From assembly GCA_963969595.1 (NCBI GenBank), contig OZ018409.1, positions 34,795,282 through 34,859,281 of the forward strand: 64,000 nucleotides of DNA. The letters run 5' to 3'. Below, piece after piece: positions 23,376 to 36,019 of the stretch. Under the pieces are notes generated by a model that was given only the letters and a program-made list of their open reading frames with translations, did not search any database and had not been told where the DNA came from. The first letter of the stretch is position 1; every line of letters begins with the position of its first letter. Origin of the DNA: Neckera pumila. Taxonomy: Eukaryota > Streptophyta > Bryopsida > Hypnales > Neckeraceae. The position numbers were made by a program, and so were the translations under genes.

Positions 23376-26300
23376 GGACTCTTAGGCCACCACATGGCTT
23401 CCATGCAACTAGAGCACTTTTAAGCATTCCAATTTCAAACATTTCAATATCAGATACATACAAAGTCCCGCATAACCAAATATCTTTCATCAATCTTGTC
23501 AACAATGGCAATTTTTCAAAAATTGTGCGATTTCATTGATCTTTTTTATTTACAGAAAAGCTAAATAATTCCTCTTTCATTTCAATGGTGGCAATCATCA
23601 AAATTATTCCACACAAATGAGAAATTAGGCTTGTTACAAGAGCTAGTCATGAAAACAAGAACTATGTTCAAACACCCCTGATCCTTTAGGAGGTAACCTC
23701 GACCCCAACCAATGAAAGTGCCACAAATATGAGTGCTTTGCGTAGTTGTGACTTGATTCTGCATTGGATTTGAACTATCGCACTAGAATTCTCAATACAA
23801 CAGTCTCCCGATGAGGGCCGGTACGCCTTTCCCAAGCATTGAACACGCCATACATGGTCTTGCGTGTCCATTGCATGTGATGCAAATTATTGGAGATGCT
23901 ATTAGTGAAGTAGAACCAATATAGAGTGTCCAAAATTACATAAAATAGTTTAACAACGCATACAAAGTGAATGGAGATGATACAACCAGGGATATAGCCA
24001 GAATTGGTGGAAATCCAAAACCGCTCTGTTGTATGTGCCCGTGTATGTGAGGCTTGTTTATTGTGCAAAAGTGGTTGACTTTATTTGTAGTATTTAAGTA
24101 GAATGAAGTAGTAGTTTTGGAATTTTGTGGAAGTGATTTAGTCTTTTAACCAGAGAATTGCAATTTTTTTTTCATTGTAAGAACATCGCTACCATGGGGT
24201 GGTCAAATTCCCATGGGAAAGTGATTGCTCAAAGCCCGGTGAGTTGGAAGGGCCCCACTATGGACTAGGACTATAATTCCCAATTCATTATGAAATTCTC
24301 CCAACTTATAATGAGAGCATTAAATGCTCTCCATTCCAATTGGCCCATGTTCCTTGTAACCTCTCTCAACTCCAAGTGGCCCCTGTACCTTCTAATTGCT
24401 CCCAATTCTAGTTGGCCCTTGGACATAAACAGGTCAACTTCTAACTCAGTCCAAAATCTCCTTGTTCACACCAAGCTTCAATATCCCATTCCAAATTAGG
24501 CGTGCCCTAAGTTACGGCCCGGTGGGGACTGTTGTGGCTTCTAAGCCCAGTCTATGGTGTTTCAAGAGATCATGTTGAGCCACGATGGCAATGCTCTAAA
24601 TGTGAACTTTGAATGATCTACTTCTTGTATAGGAGCAAACGTGTGTTATGTAGAAGCAAGGCATTGGCGTTCGTACTTGCAGTTCTCTCTCTTGCATTCA
24701 AGAAGAAAGTGATGAAATTCATTTGCATTTTTGCTTCTTCTTTCTTCAATGGTGTGTTTTATATGTAATAGAGGTGTGTGTGTTGTTTAACAAAAGTTTG
24801 AAACCATGCTAATAAATAAAATATTGCATAACTTTGAGCATATTACACATTTGTTTGTCATGTAATGTATTTGTTGCATTAAAGTTTGTGCTAAAATGAG
24901 GTAGGCGTGTACAAAATCAATTGTATTATAATTAATATAGCATCTAGAAAAAAAAAGAAGTAAAGAAGTTATAATAAAATTTACAATAAGGTTAAAAGAA
25001 AGGTTTTAGAATATTATGCAGTATAAGGATTCAATTTTTATGTGTACAAACAAATAACACCCCTCTAATAGGATGTTTGGTTTTTCATGGTTAGTAATAT
25101 AAATAGTAATTCCCTTCCTAAAAGGATGTTTGGTTGTTTATAGTTACAAAAAATATATAAATAGTAATCCCCCCTAAAAAGATTTTTGGTTGTTTATGGT
25201 TACTAAAAAATATAAATAATAACTCTTCCCCCCGATATATACATCTTAGATGTCAAAGCCTCAAAAATTTAATAACAAGAAGTTGGAGAGTATGGTCCTA
25301 ACTCCAACTTTCAAGAAACGGGTTCATTTCCTTGGCTACGCTTGCTTGAAAGTTGCACTTATAATGCCACCAATAGAATGGAGAAGGAAGTAGAGAGTCT
25401 ACAAGGCAAACTACTCGAGACCTCTACTGCAAATCCCTATTTAAGTTTCTCATGTTGTTTTAGTCCTCAAAAATGCTATAGACTTTTGCACAAACAACAA
25501 ATTTCTACGTTGCATCCATTCACACAAATGGGAGTACAATTAGGGGTCAAAGGTGACATTTGCATTTTTTGTGTATTGAATTTGATTTTTTTTGCGCCAC
25601 AAAAATATGATTGTCACCCAAAATTTGTTTGCTCAATCTAGTTTTCTATTAGTACAATTTCAATCCAAATTATAGCAAAATAGCTAAGTCCAGCCGCATG
25701 GCAAATTGATGACCATTACAAACTTTGTAGTAATTATTGGAATCTAGAGTAAAACTTGAGCATGGACAAAATGATGGTGAAATATCCTAAAAGATATGCA
25801 CTCACTTGTCAATACCTAAAAAGAAACCCATTCAATATAGTGTTTGGCTAATAGTTCTTTAAAATATGTACAAAAGATTGACAATTCAAAATAGAAAGGA
25901 ATGAGTGAATAACAAACCATCTCTTATAGAAGGGTTTTACTAGCGCTTACTTGTTTTGGCAATTTACTAGCACAAATCCACTATGGGCAAAAATGGTTAT
26001 GTGCTAAATCCATGTTAAAGCTAATACAGTTTGTATAGAAAATAACATAGAATAAATACCAAACCATTTTAGTCCATGGTGGATTTGTACTAGTGATTGC
26101 TAGAGAAACTAAGAAAGGTACACATGCTGATAATAAAGCTACAAGTTTATTGTCATAACATGTGATGGAGGCCATGTGTTTACTTGCATGTATGCAAAAC
26201 TATAGCTGCCTGAGCTCGCCTCTTGATATTGAAATCCCAACATCACCATTCTTATCTATTACTATAAATACTTAAGGTAGGCAAGTGTATATAATCATGT

Positions 26301-29113
26301 ATGTACATGGCTACTAACTACTTAGTGCAAAGGTAGGACCACAATTGGTGGCAAGAACTATTTTTTCAATATTTTCTAAACGCCTACATCTTATATAAGA
26401 GTGTAATGGTAGGTAGAGTGTCAAAATCCACAACTTACTTGCAATTCAATATCAGTGTTGCTTATACTATTACAAAAGTGTATGGACCTCCAAAACCCGT
26501 ATGCCAAGGACAAGAGTGGAAAATATAAGTAAAATTTACTGCACTATGTTTTGGTCAAAGTACAAGAAGAGAAAATTCCGATAGTATGGGGGTGTACAAA
26601 GATAGGTAGTGATATCTGCCCCACATGTGTATTAATTGTTTGTATAGGGCAATGCTTTGTGATTTACAAATGGCAAGAGTTCTTAGACTGTATTTTGTCA
26701 TAAATGATACAAAGTTATATATTTGTTTGTCATATATTTAGTAACATGTATTCACATCCTTAATATGATGGGTGTAAGCATAGTTGAGTGGACCAAAATC
26801 ATTATCACATAATTGTTTTCAGGGCCCCATCTTCTTATTGCAAGCACAATTGCGTATAATAAAAAATATATTTTTTAATTAAAAAACCATACACTTATTC
26901 TATATGTGATTGCTTAAGCAACCATGTAATTAAGTTTTACAAAATCATTCATATTAGGTATAAGGGGGCTTTTGTATGGATTACTATAGATTGTCACAGT
27001 GTCAATACCTTATATTTAAGTTTGCTTTTTGTATATATGAACTTCTATAAGAAGTAAAAAGGACTCTATGGTACATAGATATGATAGTAATTAGTATTCC
27101 AATTTGGTGTTTTATATTCTCAAATGTCCCTTTTAAAGTTTTATTTTATTATTTCTTCTTTCATTTTAGCTAATCCCTTTAGCATAGAAACCTCTACATG
27201 TGTGTTTCTTGATGGAACATTATTCAAGAATATAGGATCATTTTAAAATGTAGTTCTTTGGAATGCAACCCGGACCCTGCAAAAACACCCAAATCAAAGA
27301 TTAAAACCCCAATTAAGATTGACGGCCCACAACTTTCGCATGCTTTACCTGTGCCCATCTAATTTAAATGTACACTTTCTCTTGCCTTTGTAGGATATCT
27401 AGTATGTGGTGGGGCTATTAACTTAGAACTTGCCGATGGATTTCAAGGGATTTTCAATGAGTCACCAAGTGCCACCTTTAGTCTACTCAAATGTGCATAC
27501 ATTTTGATCACTTACTATTTATCTGAGTGTAATGACATTTTATTTTTGCTTTTGGAGTTCAATAGGCAATTATAGTCTTTGTATCTTCAACTATAGTTTG
27601 TATCTTTCAGGAGGTATGTTTGTTTGGATTCAACTCCCAAGTTGGCTAAATGGATGTTGTCCTATTTTGTTCCACCTCACAACCTTCTTTATCTTCATTT
27701 ATTTACTCAATGGTCCAATGAGCTATAGTTGCCCCAACCAAAAGATTCTTTGAATAATTTCCTAGGTTGTTCTACACTTCTACTTCTACAAGGAATGAAC
27801 TAACGATAATCTTTTAAGGGTTAATAATATTATGACATTGGCTAAGAGAGATTTGTAACGATTTATAAGACTAAGTTATTTCAATTTCCTAGAGATGATT
27901 GTATAGAACTAGTAGAAAAATATATTTTTCTTTAAATGTTTAGTGCATCCTATAAACTACAACATTTGCCTTCTAGATTCTAATTCAATCATATTCAAAA
28001 TTCAAAATATCATTTGAATTTTTTGCAAATACTATTTGAATTTATATATACACAATTCTTTATGAATTCCATATGATGAGCTGTATAAAAGATGAAACAT
28101 TCAACTATTCAAAATACAACACAATTTGAAAAAAATCAATCTAACGAGTATTTCCATTTGTATCAAATCCAAAAAAAATTACATAGTCTATTCATTTAAT
28201 TTTTTCATATTTTTTGGAAATTTTTCAAAATTTTATTTATATTCAGTTTTTGGAAAACAACTACTTGAAGATCTATTGGCATATTGAACATATCATTTAA
28301 TAAATTTCCAAATTTAAAGACAACTTTGAAAAGAAATGATCTTCAATAATAGTATCCCAAAATTAATAAAATTCATTTCATCATAATTAATTGTTTCTTA
28401 CTTCATGTTGACTTTTAGAACACATGAACTTCTTCTACAGAGACTAGTATAGAAGACGTTCATTTGAATGATATGGATTTAGGATTTAGGATTTAGGGTG
28501 CCATCACAATGTTAAATTATTCTAATGACATTTCAATTCAATGGCTTATATTCATTTTGCATTTTATTTATTGAATGAATATCAAATTTGCATTGACTAA
28601 ATATATTCATTTTTTGAAATAACTATTTTTAATATTAGTTTGCATTTTGATTTCAAAATACATGCATATCATATTTGCCACAATAAGCTGTAATACTTAC
28701 AAGGTATTACAAATACTAATAAAGTAACAACAATGCTTATTTTTGTAAATTAATTTCAAATCTAAATAACTTCATTATGTGATTGATATACATATTCTAA
28801 TTTTTTATTGCAATTTTTTTAATTCATTTTATTTTCTTATAGATGAAATAGACTTGTACACTTATTTCATACAATTGTGGCCAACAAAATAGATGGGAAG
28901 ATGAAGCTGAATTTTTGAAAGGAGTAAGAGAATAATAAGTTATATTTTAAAATTGCTTTGACAAATAACATGAGTTCACTTATCAAAATACTTTCCAAGA
29001 CCACATTTGACTACATATTTAGATTTGAAATGACCACTAATAGTATACAGAAAGATCAAATTTGGATTTTTGTAATTTTTAACTATTTCATTAGTCATTG
29101 ATATAATTTATTG
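23376..29113. other. AT-rich intergenic sequence
   Basis: Nothing gene-like is supported over this 5.7 kb. Small ORFs at 23.58-24.07 kb on the minus strand have no recognisable domain. A three-copy tandem repeat lies at 25.07-25.23 kb (separate entry). The run GGATTTAGGATTTAGGATTTAGGG near 28,477 resembles a few degenerate plant telomere units (TTTAGGG). Confidence 0.4.
25064..25235. repeat. 53-56-bp tandem repeat, three copies
   Basis: Three neighbouring units begin GGATGTTTGG (25,071), GGATGTTTGG (25,124) and AGATTTTTGG (25,180). Each continues with TTGTTTATGGTTA-like, an AT-rich stretch, then AAATAGTAATCCC-like sequence and CCTAAAA. No coding role is visible. Confidence 0.7.
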
Positions 29114-30605
29114 TTACATTATAAAGATGTCAAAGTTTGTAAGTAAATCAGGCATTCGCATTAAGAGTCCTCGAAAATCCATAAAAGTTAATCCTTCACT
29201 GTGCGGATCAATTTCCGATATTACCTTTTGAGCCATGTCAAAAAGTTCATATTCTTCAAGACCTTCTGATGATGGAGTACGTTCCAATATATTTTTGAAT
29301 GAATATCCAACTACTCCGCTAGATGTCAATAATCCAATACCATGCATTATATCATCTGAAAATTATGTATATTTTATAATATGAATATTACAAGAATCAA
29401 AAGTCCATTAGTTTACTATTCAAGAGATGTCATTTTAGCTTGTATTGATAAATATGTTCAATTTCATTTACGATACTATTTATTTCAATTACAAAATTTC
29501 ACTTTAATATTTGAACTAACATAATAATCAAATCAAACTTCTAGGCAATCTATTATGAAAATTTAGTACATGAAATAGAATTCATTTTTAACATGATACA
29601 TTGCATTTAGCTATTTTGAAATATCTATCTAATATGCTTTGCCATGAAATTGTAATTAGGATAATTAATATCAATTATGATTTACTTCAATTATAAAAAA
29701 AATTCTACAAAATTATTAAATGTATTAAAGTGCTAAAATTTGAATACAATTATATTAGCATCTTTACACACAAAATTTGACCTATTGAAATAAATCTACT
29801 ATAAATTTGAGTTATTTTTTCAAAAACTTAAAAAGTCCTTGACAAAAAATGTTGTTTATATTGATTAAATAAAAACATATTTAATAGCAGGTAATATGAA
29901 GTTGAATGTCAATCAAGAAATAGAATAAATACATCTGCTACATTTCACCTATACCAATAACATTGTCTCCATCAAAATCCCACAAAGAAAATATCCAAAT
30001 AGTTTTGATCTCTGATGATGTATGTTTTGAAAATGTTGATACTACATTGAGGAACTTTTGAAATGTTAGCCTTCCACTACCATCTTCACTAAAAACCATG
30101 CATATTCTAGCCGCAAATGGATTGACTCTCATTTGTTCAATTTTAACAAACTCCTCAACACCAATATAAAACAACTCTTGATTACAAATAGTCTATATTG
30201 TTAAAAAAAAATTATACAAAAGTTATTTGCAACTGATTTTTAATTAAAATAGGTAATACATATAATTCTTTATATTCTAAAAATAAAAATAATTAAATTT
30301 AAAACAATATAAAGTCATAGCAAATAATAAAATAACAAAATTCATTCAAATTTTTTTCTTATTATTTTTAATATCATTCAATAATGTAATAGACTTGACT
30401 AGTATTACCACAATTATACTCTACTTACTCTAAAAACTCTATATAAGTATGATAATTCATTTGGTGTAAAACTATGTTTATAATCCAGGGATAGCTTGTA
30501 TTGTTCGTGATTTACTACACCTTCTTGATTTTTTTGCTTAACAGGGTTTGTAATACTTCCAAATTTACAAAAAAGATTAACAAACTTTGATTTTATGGAG
30601 TTCAT
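29114..30605 (-). CDS. CIB-like EF-hand calcium-binding protein
   Basis: Three exons on the minus strand, 30605-30429, 30192-29949 and 29355-29114, join in phase (0, then 1) across GT-AG introns of 236 and 593 bp. They give 220 residues, within the range of calcium- and integrin-binding (CIB) proteins (about 190-225). The CIB signature is clear: MRVNPFAARICMVFSEDG (80-97), LTFQKFLNVVSTFS, and EF-hand 3 loop D131-FDGDNVIGID-D142 with acidic residues at positions 1, 3, 5 and 12, formed exactly across the second splice. The protein ends MPDLLTNFDIFIM, like the CIB C-terminus PDFLSTF. EF-hand 4 (DPHSEGLTFMDF) is one residue short and probably cannot bind calcium normally. The start at Met 30605 is the nearest in frame. 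It lacks the usual myristoylation glycine, so an upstream exon is possible. The role is inferred as a calcium sensor; the partner is unknown. Confidence 0.8.
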
Positions 30606-31289
30606 TTCCTGATTTCCCTTATTCAAGCATAGATCCCAAGCGAGTCCAATAAAGGCAATTCTACTGTTTGAAGGCAATATGAATAACAAGATAATTATTA
30701 ATTTAAATAATTCTAAAAAAATATTCAAAAATGATTATAAAAATTATATTATTGCTATAAATTTAAAAAAATGGAATTAAATATACTTTATTATTGATCA
30801 TAATTTGTGGTCCTATTGTATATTACAATTGTTGGCATTGTCCAATACAAGCCCATGAATTAGTCCAAATCGTCAAAAATAAAAATACAAAATATAAATT
30901 GAAACTTAGACAAATAATTTAGTTCTGACTACCAAATAAATGTTGTAAATTATGACTGATGAATCACATTTATAAAATTGAATTTACCATAGTAAATCAA
31001 TATTCATATTTGAAATATCAGAAACCAAAAATTCAAAGTACTTTCTATAATGTAAATTAGGCATTTGTGATTTTTAAAAGATTCTTTTGATATGAGATTG
31101 AAATTTTAAATTTTAAATATAGTGATTTCAAATTAATATTTTGATCTTATTCATTGAAATCATTTTGAAGGATCATTTTGTGGCAACTATATTTTAAGTG
31201 CATTGAGGAGTTTTAGATATTTGCATTGTTGAAATGTTTAATTTTTATGAGTATGGTAGGGACTATATATACGATTTGGTATTTTACTC
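30606..31289. other. AT-rich flank upstream of the CIB-like gene
   Basis: Very AT-rich; should contain the promoter or an unseen 5' exon of the CIB-like gene. I see no clear TATA box or further coding exon. Confidence 0.3.
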
Positions 31290-32130
31290 TTAGAATATGA
31301 GCCCAAGGTCATTTTTCATCAAAACCACTCAAATCTGCTATGTCTATGGCAAAGAGTACGAAACTCAAATTTTTTTTTTCTTGCATAACTATAGAATCTT
31401 GCACTAGAATAGTATAAAAATATGCAAAAAGAAATTTCAAGAAACTTTGACTACGTAAATTGCAAGATATGTTTGTTCAGAGTAAAGAATAAGTTTATTT
31501 TTCACCTTGAGTGACAAGATCATAAGACTTTTTTTCTTCTTAACTTAGAATTTTTGCATAGCAAATTTTGAATTAAAAATTTTTTATGCTGAAGAATCCA
31601 GATGAATATCTAAGAAAAAAATTCAAAAGAAAATGATTTTCATTCCTCAAAATTTGTTTAAAAGAAGTAGGTACAAATTTGAAGGAAAAACTACATTGTT
31701 AATAGTACTAGATGGAATTCAAACACACTAATTCCAACATTGAGATTGTTCTATAGAGTACTAAATTGTGTAGAATTTTTTGTTTTCGACAACTATAAAA
31801 TTGGTGTTTAAAAAAACAACCAATGCATTATTTTCTTAAGAATTATATCAAATTGCCCTCAAAACAAAAAGTTCCATAACTTTCTTATCACTAATTAAAA
31901 TGGAATGAAAGCTTTCTATGTAGACAAACAAAATATAATCTAAGGGAAACAAATATTTGAAACTTTTACTTCAAGTTTATGAAGGTTCTTTTTGCTACCC
32001 AATGAGTTGAAATTTTTATTTAAGATGGCACAACTTTTATTCCTAGACACAATTGAAATTAAAATTATATCCTCCAAAAGCTAATATCTTATAAAAAAAA
32101 AAGTCAAAAAGTCAAGACAAAAATTGAGAG
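31290..32130 (+). mobile_element. TIR subfamily B copy, both ends eroded
   Basis: It begins GAGCCCAAGGTCATTTTTCATCAAAACCACTCAAA, like the 38,102 copy (CCCAAGGCCATTTTTC, ACCACTCAAAATTGCC). Shared internal blocks include AAGTAGGTACAAATTTGAAGG, ACTAATTCCAACATTGAGATTG, TAAAATGGAATGAA and AAGCTAATATCTTATAAA. The terminal CCCCTAAAG is missing. No ORF. Confidence 0.55.
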
Positions 32131-32934
32131 TATAGATATGATTGCAAGAAACACTTCATGTTTTTGGCTCAAAAATGTAGTTTTTGGCCAGAGGACTGGT
32201 AGTACTATCAATACTATGTATTTGCAGTGCCCTTATAGATCTAGATTGTTGATTCAGTATTATGCGGAGTACAACAGAAGCCATTGGGAGCCGAAAATAG
32301 CAGAAAATGAGTCTATGGATCTTTTTTAGTTCCAATAATTAAAAAAAATTGAAAAATTAAAATTAAAAAATCCAGTTGCTAGAAAAGATTGTGCTCACAT
32401 TGCACCAAAGAATTCATGTAGGAAATTTTTTCCCTCTTTGTAACCTTTGCGCAAAGGAAGGTCATTTTGATCCCATGTGTGCAACTGGCATGGTGCTATT
32501 TTCATAAAAATTCATTGTCAATCTTTGTAATGTTAGAAGACCTCTTACATGTTCACTTTGTGGCCTCAAATTTGTAATTTTGGATAAAAAAGAGGACTAA
32601 AAATCCCCCCAAATGGCCAAGGTAGACATCAATAGGGGCAAGTTAAAAATAGCAAACCAATTTGAAAAAAATTTGAAAAAAGTATTCAATGTTTGTAACT
32701 ACCACATGTACCTTCAATCCAAATTCTATGCCAAACAAACAAACGATGCAAAAGTTATGAGCAGAAAACTACCTATCCATGGGGAAGGGGACAAAAAGTA
32801 GGACAAGTGTTTCTTGCAATCACCCATAGGAGTCTACTAGAAATCCATTATCCCTTGTGGGGACAATGGGACTTTAGTAGGGCAAAAACTAATGGTTTCT
32901 GTTGGAGGTATTCAATGTACTCCTTTTGATTGGG
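32131..32934. other. Unidentified sequence between two transposon relics
   Basis: No recognisable coding domain. At 32,840-32,880 ATCCCTTGTGGGGACAATGGGACTTTAG resembles the 3' end of TIR subfamily B (compare TCTCCCGAGGGGACAATAGG near 38,978), so part is probably element debris. Confidence 0.35.
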
Positions 32935-33341
32935 AATGTTGCCTATCCCATTTGCACCTATTTGATGAAGTATTGGAAGGCCCCCAATAATTTGTAGAAG
33001 AGAAGGTTTGACAACTCTATAAAGTCTAGAACCATTGTGATTGAGCAAGCATTTGGCACACTGAAAAACAAATGGATAATTTTGAAGTATTTCAATTCTA
33101 GAAATGACAAAGTTGCTAGGATTATAGTAGCTTGTTGTTGGTTACACAACTATTGTAAAATGGGATGAACCAATTAGAGCCTCATAAGGCTAATGTAGGC
33201 TAGCAAAGAGATCTACTTGTTGTATTTGGGAATGCAAGATGACCCATGGGTAGAGAAGGATAATATGCAAAACGTCAAGAAGAAATCTTTAGGCAGCAAT
33301 TGTTTAGGCAGTGGGTTATTGAAAACCCTAATGATGAATGA
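32935..33341 (+). pseudogene. PIF/Harbinger transposase C-terminus, degenerate
   Basis: The frame beginning near 32,935 reads VAYPICTYLMKYWKAPNNL, an in-frame TAG, then KRRFDNSIKSRTIVIEQAFG, then TLKNKWIILKYFNSRND and ARIIVACCWLHNYC. This is the end of the DDE_Tnp_4 transposase domain of PIF/Harbinger elements (typically ...IEQAFG.LK.RW...ACC.LHN.C), including the final Glu of the catalytic triad in IEQAFG. After a frame change, AKRQEEIFRQQLFRQWVIEN and a TGA at 33,339 match the usual tail. The first two catalytic Asp regions are not found upstream. It is a dead fragment. Confidence 0.8.
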
Positions 33342-33651
33342 GTGTATAGTGACATTCATGTGCAATTTTTTCAAAGCTTTGAATTCAAATACACATGTTT
33401 ATGTACATATAGTGATATAGAGGAAGCATCTTTTATTAACTGTAATGGATTTTGTAACAAATCAAGCCAAACTCAAATCAAATCAAATCAAACTCTATAC
33501 AAGATTAGAAATAAAATTCCAATGCTCTAAACTTCTAGAAGTAGGTAACTTGTAGACGCAACATCTATTTTGAAGTACTTGAAGAATCCTTGGACTTCAA
33601 ATTTTTTGCAAATAACGTTGTCATCTACAATTGTCCTTCATGACCATTTCC

Positions 33652-33778
<127 letters not shown>

Positions 33779-33779
33779 A

Positions 33780-34375
33780 TTTATCATCTTTTTAGTAATC
33801 CGTAATTTCATCTTTATAACCTCTAGAATTCCCTTTGAGTAATTGTTAATGGCTAAAGCAATGGGTTTGTCTCCAATAGCCAACTTCTTGTTTTTCTTTC
33901 CTACACTTATTAAATTGTCATTTACGTCCCAGCTGATTAATTGCTTAAGTGCGTGGTGACTACAAAAAAGAAGCACTTGCACCGGCAAGAAGAAGAGGGG
34001 TACCAAGCATGTTGCCTTCATCATCATCACTCAATGTCATAGTCTCAGTGGGTTGCAAACAAACTCCTTGATAAACACCTTCAGGCACTCCATTGATTTT
34101 ATCATTAATATTTTTCGTGTCCATCAAAAATCTCGTACCATGGTGTCCAAGTTGAAGGTAGCACTCTAATTTCTTCTTGCTTCCCCTTCTTGTCTTGGTA
34201 CATTGACCTCATTTTGTTCCACTTGTCACGCGTTTGCTGCTAAATTCTTTGAGGCTCTCCAAAAAACTAGGTATTTAGTTGATTCACCCATAACTCCCAA
34301 TTAGATTTCTTAAAGGGCTTGCAATTGTACTCCTAATACTTCTCTTCACACATATCCACCCAGATACGCAACTCC
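33780..34375 (-). pseudogene. MYB/SANT-like partner ORF of the PIF/Harbinger relic
   Basis: On the minus strand, one frame with three in-frame stops reads WVDMCEEKY, then EYNCKPFKKSNWELWVNQLN, then RDKWNKMRSMYQDKK, then STWTPWYEIFDGHEK. These carry the spaced tryptophans and basic patch of a MYB/SANT-like (trihelix-type) DNA-binding domain. After a frame change a helical tail follows ([20 protein letters not shown], then [15 protein letters not shown]). PIF/Harbinger elements usually carry such a protein beside the transposase, often in opposite orientation as here. It is inactive because of the stops. Confidence 0.65.
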
Positions 34376-34399
34376 CATATTATATGGCCGTGATTATAA

Positions 34400-36017
34400 T
34401 GCATTTTAGTCCAATCTCAAAGGACATAATTTGTTTTATTGTAGAAAATTCTTGTAGCCCTTTTAACAAGGAATCCAAAAATGTAATTGTATAAATGAAA
34501 TGAATATTTTTGAGGACAATAATAGCATTAAAAACCTAACTATATGAATTTTTTTAATACATGTATCATGGGACAAGCTAAACAACTTTTGGGGCTTTTT
34601 AATAAAAAATAATTATAATTGGAGGAAACTTTTTGTAAGGATTTTTAAAATCTATGCATAGGTGTTCCAATTCTTTATATATATTGTGAGTTTTTTTCTA
34701 ATGTACATAGAACCCAACATTTTCTGCGTTTAGTTTTTTTTTAATTTGGCCTTCATCCAACTTTTTGGTCTTTCTAATTTGATATAATTTTTACAAAAGC
34801 TACCCTCTAAACCTTTCTAATGCCGATGACCCCTGCATATAATATAAAAGTTGCGTACCCGGGCAAATCCACTAGAAATTTCAAAATGTCCTTTATTCAC
34901 TCTCTTTTAATATTTCCAATTCTTCCAAAAATTCTCTCTTGAGTCCCTTGAGAACCATCTTCTTCACTGTAAAGCAGAAAAGCTAATAACCTTCCCTCTA
35001 GTGCCTCTATAATGTCAAAAAAAAAAAGAATGAAAACCCACTAGCCCCTAATAAAAAAGAAAGAAAGAAAAAACTCACCTTTACAAACTCCCTTTACAAG
35101 CTAGCTCATTTAAGGAAATAAATAAAAAATAAGCCTCCATTTACAAGTTGTTTGCTTTATGGCACCCAAGCTCTGTGAAGGTACCGGAAGGAAAGAGACG
35201 ATTGCCTTTTCTTAACTTGCATGCAAGAAGTACGTTACCGCATCCGTAAAACTCAAAGGATAGATTTGCATATGAGGTTTGAGGTCTGATTTTTTGTAAT
35301 GCCTGTATAGTTTAGGCTGCCTAAGGCAAACCCAATTTTTTTGCGGCTAATGTACGACATACATATTTATACCCTGGAGCTTGACCAAAACATAAACAAT
35401 GGGCTGGTACTTCTAATGTGGTACCTACCTTCCCTCCTAGCTCAATTGGGACCCACAAATGTTTGATACGATGATATTTTGATTATAAAATGTTTCTACT
35501 TCTTTGCACTCAGCCACATGTACTCTCTGTGACACTTCTTGAATTTGCATGAAGATAAATGGAGATTTGATTGACCAAAAATGCCCTAATATAGAGTAAG
35601 ATGATAGTTTATATCTTTGTCGTTATATATATATATATATATAGTCACACATGGTATGTGCGTCAATTTTTCAAAATTCAATAGTTGATACTATTAATAT
35701 ATCTTTTGGAACATTGTCAACAAAAATCCCATCATTACTTTCACTTCAATCCTATCCAATACTAATACTTACTCCCCTCAATACAAGATTACATTTTCTA
35801 AATAAAACTTTTAATACATCACATACAAAAAGTTCAAAAATCCAAAAAAATCACAAGTAATCAACTACTACTTGAAAAAAATCCTCCGATTTATTTTTAA
35901 ATTGATAAAACTTATCAAAACTTCATTAATTTAATTTTAATGAGAGAAAACTCTAATAATCTCAAAAAGGTTTTGGATATATATGAATTAAGGCGCATCC
36001 TAAGGGCTTCTTTACAC
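34400..36017. other. AT-rich intergenic sequence
   Basis: No gene supported. A short (AT)n run (about 20 bp) occurs at 35,621-35,642. The rest shows no domain-bearing ORF. Confidence 0.4.
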
Positions 36018-36019
36018 TA

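Noticed and set aside
23582..24068. Minus-strand ORFs of 60-97 codons
   Set aside because: No domain, weak composition bias and no splice-compatible neighbours. May be old transposon debris.
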